Source of the DNA: Epichloe hybrida
Lineage: Eukaryota > Ascomycota > Sordariomycetes > Hypocreales > Clavicipitaceae
NCBI GenBank assembly: GCA_019022495.1
Contig: JAFEKR010000029.1
Location: forward strand, 1-64,000
Length of the DNA stretch: 64,000 nt
Direction: 5' to 3'
Part shown: positions 57,635 to 64,000 of the stretch, one piece after another
Layout: each line of letters begins with the position of its first letter
How positions within the stretch are numbered: the first letter of the stretch is position 1
Made by a program: the position numbers and the translations under genes
The notes under the pieces: model-generated
Databases searched by the model: none
What the model was told of the DNA's origin: nothing
Seen by the model: only the letters and a program-made list of their open reading frames with translations

Positions 57635-57836
57635 TATAAGGCCTCACTTATAATAACACCTATAACCACTAGTATACCTCACAGGCAAGCTATGTCCTAG
57701 GGCTAGGTCCACGTAACACTAGCAAGCCACTAGCTATAAGCTAGTGACTCGCACGCATAACACACTTAGACCTAGCAAGCTTTAGTCAATATACCAGAGC
57801 CCCCATACCTCTTGCCTAGCTACCATTGTTCTCACA
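57635..57836 (+). repeat. 3' LTR (202 bp)
   Basis: Same length as the 5' LTR. The inner (left) part is RIP-mutated (begins TATAAGGCCTCACTTATAAT), the outer part is nearly unmutated and ends GTTCTCACA. Confidence 0.9.
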
Positions 57837-57841
57837 TAGAG
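57837..57841 (+). repeat. 5-bp target duplication, right (LTR element)
   Basis: TAGAG, identical to 51094-51098. Confidence 0.85.
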
Positions 57842-57916
57842 CTTACTTATAGTAATACTATTAAGAAATTATATAAATTTATATAAGCATATTTTTATTT
57901 AATTAAGGGTATTTAC

Positions 57917-58039
57917 TACTATATGTTTATACTATAAATATACTATAGCTTATAGTAATAGGGACGCTAGCCTAAAATCAGGGCGTGGTGGGGTATTCTG
58001 CGCACCTAGTAAAAAATCACTGCGCCCCGAGCAATTCAC
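57917..58039 (-). repeat. Right terminal inverted repeat of MULE
   Basis: Reverse complement of the left TIR; the outer about 48 bp match well, and the inner block around 57917-57950 matches the subterminal motif. Confidence 0.85.
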
Positions 58040-58047
58040 GCGCTTGC
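58040..58047 (+). repeat. 8-bp target site duplication, right (MULE)
   Basis: GCGCTTGC, identical to 48658-48665. Confidence 0.85.
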
Positions 58048-58602
58048 AGTGCTAGGTGCCAGGTACGGATTAGTACGGACTAGTACGGACTATTATTACG
58101 GAGTGGACGAATGGATGGGAAATGTACCTTGTACATTCAGTCACGTGGCTGTTGCTTCCTCTGCATGTTGTGGTCTAATAATACCAGGCAGCTTTTTTTT
58201 TTGTAAAAAAGAAGTTGGCTGAGTCATGCAGCTCTTTGTCGCGACGACGTGCAAGCGACCGTTCTGCTGCATTAATTAATCCAGCTTTTATTTTCATACG
58301 TCCTCCATCATTTGCATCCGGGGCCTCGTGTACTTACGCAATACCAGAGAAACTCGACTAGGAATCACGGGTTCTGGCTGCCGAGTAACGTTGACTTCGT
58401 TGACGAAGTCCACTCTTTAGCTTTTTGTACCACAGCTTATTATTACTTTGCTGCTTTGCTGCTGCTGGAAGTGGGTACTACGCGGCACTACTCCAATCAC
58501 GCACGACTACAATACCCGATGCTCTCACATCGAGAGCCCCTGCACACATTCGATTCATGATCTTGGGCCTCCTCATAGCAGGCTGGTAACATTCTCGCAA
58601 AC
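58048..58602. promoter_or_regulatory. NUP159 promoter region
   Basis: About 555 bp between the MULE and the NUP159 ATG. Carries a short tandem series of AGTACGGAC-type units at 58063-58102 and a poly-T run near 58192-58201. Before the insertion it would have been shared with PUP1. Confidence 0.5.
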
Positions 58603-61600
58603 ATGTTTGGGAATACAGGTACCGCTGCCGGCGGTGCTACCGAAGGGCCTGAGCTGGAAACCATACAGACAGAGGTGGGCATTGGGACATGCGTCACGAT
58701 TGGTCTTGGCTCGTCTGGCCAGCCGCCCGAAAATCAACCAACTGACATGATTTGCTGTAGGATCTTGGCTTTTTGCCTATTGCTGGTGAAGCAAAAGTTC
58801 GTCTCACGTCGCCATGGAGTTCCGCCCCGGCCGATACGGCTTCTCTTCTTAGTGTCGCCTCTCGACAGGGCCTTGTCGCTGCTGCTGGCCCCGATCAGAT
58901 CATCATTGCGACGACGCAATCTGTCAGAGAGGCTTTTAGTTCAGCCAAGGAAGGCGATTCAGAGGTTCGCTCTTTTGAACCTCAGCTCAAAATTCCCGCT
59001 CCCACGCGAATCTCGCATCTTGCGTTTACAGCCGACGAAAAGTATCTCATCATGTCCGCGGAGTCTGGTGGGGGTCTTGCAGTGTATGATGTTCAAAGCC
59101 TTCTTCAGGGATCTTTGAATACTGCCTTTGAACTCCCAACAAACAGTGAATCCCTTCGATTACTTGCCCCAAATCCAACCGCAGAGAAGGCTGAGCTTTG
59201 CGCTGTCGTAACGACGAATGGCAACTTGTATATGGCAAACTTGAACGAACGAAGATTGAGCAGTCCGTTGAAGACTCAAGTGAGCTGCTTGAGCTGGAGT
59301 ACCAAAGGCAAGCAATTATGTGCTGGCATGGGCAATGGTACTATTTGCCAGATGACTCCCGAAGGGGAAGTCAAAGCAGATATTCCTCAGCCCCCAAACT
59401 CGGGAAATTCATATGGTACGTATCGAAACTCATTCTGTAGTGCTGTCTCACTAATATTGATTTGATAGTATCTTCTCTCGCATGGTTGGAAAACAACCTC
59501 TTCCTGGCTATTTACACTGTTGCAAACGTATCCCCGCCTAGCTCTGTATACAATATAATCACTCGGCAGCCATCACCATCATCTTTCGCATTTCGAAAGT
59601 TGACGGATCCCGTGGAACCTTTTGGGGCTGAGAAGGCGCCACATCATTCCATTCTGCGACTACGAGATTTTATGGATCTGCAAGATCTTCTCATCGTATC
59701 ATCCACCGCGTCAACGGAATTTGGTATACTCACCAGATCGAAGACGCCTTTGGCCAATGACAAACCTGCTGAATTGATAACGAATATCTTCACGACCACG
59801 GAGCTTCGGGCGGACACAAGGCGACCTGCTCTTCCGATGACAGAAAGCATGGAAGACCCGGTGGCAATTGGCGCTTCCTTGGACCTCTCTAGCAAAGAGA
59901 ATGTCTACAAGCCTATCCCATCGATTGAGGAGCTAGATCAGACTTCTGGACCTTTGCCTGGTTTTTGGGTTCTCACCCAAGAAGGTGTTTTGTGCTCTTG
60001 GTGGCTCGTCTACGACGATGCAGTCAAGAAGGGACAAAATTATCCTGGGCTGGCGGTGATGGATAACACAGCTGCGCCAGCAATGACAGCAACGACGCAA
60101 GCAACTCCCATAAAATCAGCCTCCCCGTTTGCTGCCTCTAGTAACACTCCTTTTGGATCTTCCACCACTCCCACTACCGCTCCCGCCTTCGGAGGTTCAT
60201 CACAACTGGGTCAACAGGCTTCGCCGTGGGGAGGATCAACGACTACACCTACAGCCACTGGGGGTGCAGCTTTCGGCTCCAGTACGTTCGGCAGATCACC
60301 CTCAGGCTCCGGTTCGGGCACGGCTTTCGGTAAAACCAGTACCCTGGGTTTCGGCCAATCCTCGCAGCTGGGCATGAGAACTTCTCCTTGGGCGTCAAGC
60401 GCCGCAGGATCAAAACCTGCGTTTGGCCAGCCCGGATTTCCCACTTTTGCCAGTGGAAATAACAATCAGAGTCCCTTTAGCTCTGCTGCACCCAATGATA
60501 ATATATCAGGAACGGCGGGCCCAGCCTCCATAACAGCAGCCTCTGGGAGTGCATTTTCCAGCTTCTCCACTCAAGGAGGGTTTTCATCTCTTGGAGCCAA
60601 CTCCAATAATCCTGGTGGATTTGGAAGTGGCATTAAATTTGGTCACAGTTCATTTGGCACCCCTCATGCTTCTGCATCTTCCTCGGGGATAGGTTTCCCT
60701 GCCAAACAAGAGAAGTCGACGGACGGTTTTGGATCAGCACCATTTAAGCTGGAGTCGTCGTTTAAACCTGACCCATTTCAAAAAGACTCAAACGAAAAAC
60801 GTTCTGGAGCTTCTGGCTCCTCCATGTTCGGACGTGCATTTGGGTCTGCATTAGGCGACGCCAGTGACAAGACTGGAGAGACCACACCTGCTGCCAAGGA
60901 CGAAGATATGGATACCGCCGAGTCAACCGAGGAGACACCTCTAAGCAAAGCACAGTCCCTCTTCGCTCCTCAATCGCCCCATGAATCTACAACACCAACA
61001 TCAACGCCGGCACCTTCAAGATTTAGCTTCCCAACATCGTCGACCCCAGGCACATCTTCTTTCGGGCCAGCGACTAGAACAGAGACACCATCTAGCAGTT
61101 TATTTGTCACATCAAAAGATACACCAAAGGCAGGAGGGTTTGAATCCTCGGGCAATTCTAAAACTTCTCCTTCGCTCGCACCGGAACCGAAGATAAAGAG
61201 CAAAGAGCAGGACGTGCCGCTTCCACCTGACACCACGAGTAAAGCAGCTTATCCACTGGGCGATTCGTCGTCATCCTCAGCGGCTTCCAATCGCAGCCAT
61301 ATGTTTGCAGCATCAAGCACACCACTCAAAAGCAGCGCGACGCTATCATCATCTGATTCGACGACACCAAAGCCATTACCCACGCCCACAGATACTTTCC
61401 TGCCCCCAGACTTTACTAAGACGGCCCAATCCACTGAAGCGCCACTTCCTCCTGACTTTGTGAAGGTCAGCAAACCCACTGAGAAACCAGGGGTGGCCGA
61501 AGATGCGCCACTTCCACAGGACTTCACCAAGACGGCCACCCCTGATGACGCCCCGCTGCCACCTGACTTTACAAAGGCGAAGTTACCTTCAGAAGTCGAG

Positions 61601-63217
61601 GATGCTCCTCTGCCTCCGGATCATGTGCTCCCGAAAGCGCCATCCAAGAAGCCGTCAAAAATCCCCTCAGTGCCGGAGACTGCAGAAGACGATGGAAGTG
61701 ACCTAGGCGAAGACGAGGATTCAGAAGGTAGTGGAGTTGACGTTGCAAAGGATCTCAGTCCTAGTACTAGTGGCGTGAATATTACACCCGGAATCACCCC
61801 CCAAAGTTCATTTGGTGGTCCAGCGGGAACGCCTTCTGCAACTGCTAGACCTGAAGACAGGGCACGTCTATTCGGCGAAATCAATCGCAATGCACCTCTG
61901 TTTCCCAAGCCGAACCAAGCCAGTCCTCGATCGCCTAGTCCTCTGCGAGGTGCTGTGCCCCAGAGAGTGATGAGATCTGATGTCTCTCGATCGGTTAGTG
62001 CCCCAGGAATGGCATCACAAATTCTGGGACCAAGGCAATCGCAAATGCATCCGGGGAGCTCGATCATCAGCAGTAGAGAAAGGCAGCCAAACGCAAATGA
62101 CCCTTTTATGCTTCAGCACAGGCGGATGAGGGAACGACAGGAGGCCGAGGAGACACAACCTCTCGTGGATGAGGAGGATGACGAGGTGCAGAAGGTCCTT
62201 GCCTCGGAAGTCGAGGGTACTTTGGAATTGGATGAGTTTATCGCACACTCGAATGTGGCGCCGCCGGCTAAAGAGAGTGTCCCCGCTCAGATTGAGGCCG
62301 TGTACCGCGATATCAACTCAATGATTGATACATTAGGTCTCAACGCCCGAGCAGTCAAAGCGTTCATCAAGGGCCACAACGAAAGTGCTGCCGAAGGAGG
62401 GCGAAGCAAACATGATCTTGAAATTCCCGATGACTGGGTTTTATGTGAGATTGACGACCTGGGTGACGTGCTCGACAATGAACTTCACGCCAACTTGGAA
62501 AATGGCCGAGTACAGGATTTGGAGGACAAACTGGAGGCTTGTCAGGATCTGTCACGCGATATGCAGCGGCTGCGCGCTAAGCAGGAAGATCTCAAGAGGG
62601 TCATCATGGCCAAGATGGACCCTGACCAAGCCGAATATGCTCAATCACTACCTCTTAGCGCCGAGCAGGCAGCCCAACAGAACGAACTGAGGCGTGAATA
62701 TGCCAACTTCACAAACCTGCTGACACAAGCGGAAGAAGCATTGACTGTCCTTAAGACGAGAATAGCAGCAGTGTCAAGCTCTTCGGGCAGGCCAGGCGCC
62801 AACGTGCCTACAGTGGAAGCGGTAATGCGGACAATATCCAAGATGACATCGATGGCAGAGAAGCGGAGCGGAGACATCGACGTACTGGAGACTCAGCTTC
62901 GTAAGATGAAGCTTGGACCAACTAGTCGAGAAGGCTCGCCAATGGTGACACCACAGACTAGAAGGAGTATCGTGACATCGCCAGACTCGACGCCATCTCG
63001 CAACTTCCGACACAGCCTCGCCCTTTCGTCAAGCGTAATGTCATTTGGCGGCGCGTCGAGAGCCACGCCGCCACGCAAGAAGCTCAGTGGCTTCAGTAAG
63101 GAAGAGAAGGGAGATTTGATGGAGAAGAGAATGAGACGGCAGGCTGTACTCTCCAAGCTGAAGGAGAGCGTAGGAAAACGAGGGGTCAACGTGTGGAATA
63201 TGGAGGACATTGACTAA
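58603..63217 (+). CDS. NUP159: FG nucleoporin Nup159 (Nup214 type)
   Basis: Cytoplasmic-side nuclear pore protein that recruits the RNA helicase Dbp5 for mRNA export. Exons 58603-58674, 58761-59415 and 59469-63217, 1491 aa. An N-terminal beta-propeller (residues about 20-420) starts DLGFLPIAGEAKVRL. An FG-repeat region (about residues 430-850) carries FG, GFG and FGSS motifs. Next is an array of six PLPPDF-like motifs (61220-61630), an acidic segment, and a C-terminal coiled coil (about residues 1160-1370) for binding Nup82/Nsp1. The tail is basic. The first exon encodes just 24 residues. Introns 58675-58760 and 59416-59468 have GT..AG and agreeing phases. Confidence 0.92.
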
Positions 63218-63732
63218 TCAGCAACAGGCTGTCATTGCAGCGAGAAACACGGCACAATCGAGGACATTTTGGTGTATTCTATGGTATAAGGATAGTGTAT
63301 TTAACAGAGACGACTGCCTCGTTGTACCAATATCTTGATGTCGGCAGTTCACATTGAAGGGAAGGATTCGAGGCATATACATACCTGATTACTTCTACTT
63401 CCTGGCTCACTCAGATTTCAAGGTAATTACCGGACATTCTAAAGTTCTGACGTCTGGTCTGGTTGTTCCTTGAAAAACGCTAAAGCATACCTAGTCTAGT
63501 GCGAGAAGGTTAGGTGGGTCCCTGCTTCCTGCACCTTCTTCTTGCACTGCACTCCAGCGCAAGCAGGCGAGTCACCTTTTTTTTTTTTGGTTTTTTTTCC
63601 TTCCTAAACCAGATTCGTCCCTCACCTCTGACTTATCAAACTTTATCGGAGGGGCCATTCCAAAAAAATCCCCAAAACCTTGAACACCGACGAAACATCT
63701 CCAGCTCTGCCATTGACACGTCACATTTCGCT
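63218..63732. other. Intergenic
   Basis: About 515 bp with a poly-T tract near 63577-63600; probable NUP159 3' end and promoter of the next gene. Nothing else seen. Confidence 0.5.
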
Positions 63733-64000
63733 ATGTCTCCGGCGCAAACAGCAAGTTGGCGAAATGCGCCTAGCGCAGAAGAGCTAGAGCGACGAAACGT
63801 AAGTCCTCTCTTTGCTGTTATACATCATTTCCAATAGCTGTGTCGCTTTGTTCCCTTTTCTTTCGGCTCTTTGCTTTCCAATTTTGGGCTCTGAAAGCTC
63901 AGTCAAGCTTCAAGAGAGGAGTAAATCTACCCACACACACACACACACACACACACAAAACTAATGCTGACTTTGGTATGCCTTATGATGAAACCTCCAG
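63733..64000 (+). CDS. First exon of an unidentified gene (partial)
   Basis: The ATG at 63733 opens 22 codons (MSPAQTASWRNAPSAEELER and RN) up to a GTAAGT donor at 63799. The intron contains a CA repeat and may end at the CCTCCAG at the window edge. A CT-rich, A-rich leader precedes the ATG. The product cannot be told from so little. Confidence 0.5.
63932..63957. repeat. CA microsatellite
   Basis: Run of about 13 CA units inside the putative first intron of the last gene. Confidence 0.9.

Larger units (their letters stand above)
51099..57836 (+). mobile_element. Nested Ty3/gypsy chromovirus LTR retrotransposon, RIP-degraded
   Basis: Length 6738 bp with two 202-bp LTRs, TG..CA ends at the outer edges and 5-bp duplication TAGAG. 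The internal region is read on the plus strand as gag, then pol in gypsy order (reverse transcriptase, RNase H, integrase) with a C-terminal chromodomain. Dense stop codons from C-to-T and G-to-A changes make it inactive. It interrupts the MULE near the 3' end of the transposase, so it arrived later. Confidence 0.9.
48666..58039 (+). mobile_element. RIP-degraded MULE (hop-like) DNA transposon with nested LTR element
   Basis: Bounded by TIRs starting GTGAATTGCTCGGGGCGCAG at both ends and by an exact 8-bp target duplication. Without the nested retrotransposon and one copy of its duplication the element would be about 2.63 kb. The interior (48.79-51.06 kb and the remnant up to 57.96 kb) is extremely AT-rich with most CpA replaced by TpA, the signature of RIP. 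Inserted between divergent PUP1 and NUP159. Fungal MULEs such as hop of Fusarium have the same TIR, transposase and insertion features; family name is an inference from these. Confidence 0.85.

Noticed and set aside
48780..57960. AT-rich block as centromere or mitochondrial insert
   Set aside because: TIRs, LTRs, target duplications and recognisable transposase/pol remnants explain the composition through RIP of transposons.

Overview
The window is nuclear DNA of a filamentous ascomycete, most likely a Sordariomycete and probably Hypocreales. The evidence is compact genes with short GT..AG introns (about 50-130 nt), fungus-specific families (Atg11, Src1, Mnr2-type CorA, GT31 with a Cys-rich tail, Zn2Cys6 factor, secretory lipase), and an AT-rich block of transposons mutated in the CpA-to-TpA manner of repeat-induced point mutation (RIP). 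Order and species are inferred from overall character; no search was run.

From 1 to 26 kb the order is: kinetochore CENP-H (minus), autophagy scaffold ATG11, membrane-anchored deubiquitinase UBP16, a type II membrane GT31-like glycosyltransferase, a Zn2Cys6 transcription factor whose zinc cluster is split by a 401-nt intron, a CCC1/VIT vacuolar iron transporter, an acidic orphan, a secreted lipase, the 49 kDa subunit of complex I, and ubiquinone hydroxylase COQ6 (minus). From 27 to 48 kb come inner nuclear membrane protein SRC1/HEH, ATP synthase subunit b ATP4 (minus), NOC4, MNR2-type magnesium transporter, RNA15/CstF-64 (minus), ERV46, Ap4A phosphorylase APA2 (minus), a Sel1-repeat NIF1/DSF2-like protein and proteasome beta-2 PUP1 (minus). 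These are mostly single-copy housekeeping genes with no common pathway, apart from three respiratory genes (complex I, COQ6, ATP4) within about 8 kb.

From 48.66 to 58.05 kb lies a RIP-degraded nest. The outer element is a Mutator-like (MULE/hop-type) DNA transposon with terminal inverted repeats of about 120 bp and an 8-bp target duplication. A 6.74-kb Ty3/gypsy chromovirus-type LTR retrotransposon (202-bp LTRs, 5-bp duplication TAGAG, recognisable RT, integrase and chromodomain) is inserted inside it. The MULE entered the promoter space between divergent PUP1 and NUP159. After the nest come the FG nucleoporin NUP159, with an unusual PLPPDF repeat array, and the first exon of an unidentified gene that leaves the window.

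Points worth a second look: single-base frameshifts in two otherwise intact conserved genes (ATG11 and APA2), both explained by loss of one C; a pair of inverted repeats of about 105 bp, each with a tRNA D-arm/A-box-like segment, flanking the frameshifted APA2; complementary sparing of the two LTRs from RIP; and several palindromes and short dispersed repeats in promoters. Exon boundaries were set by eye from frame, splice consensus and family knowledge; every proposed multi-exon model sums to whole codons, ATG11 and APA2 only if one base is added back.
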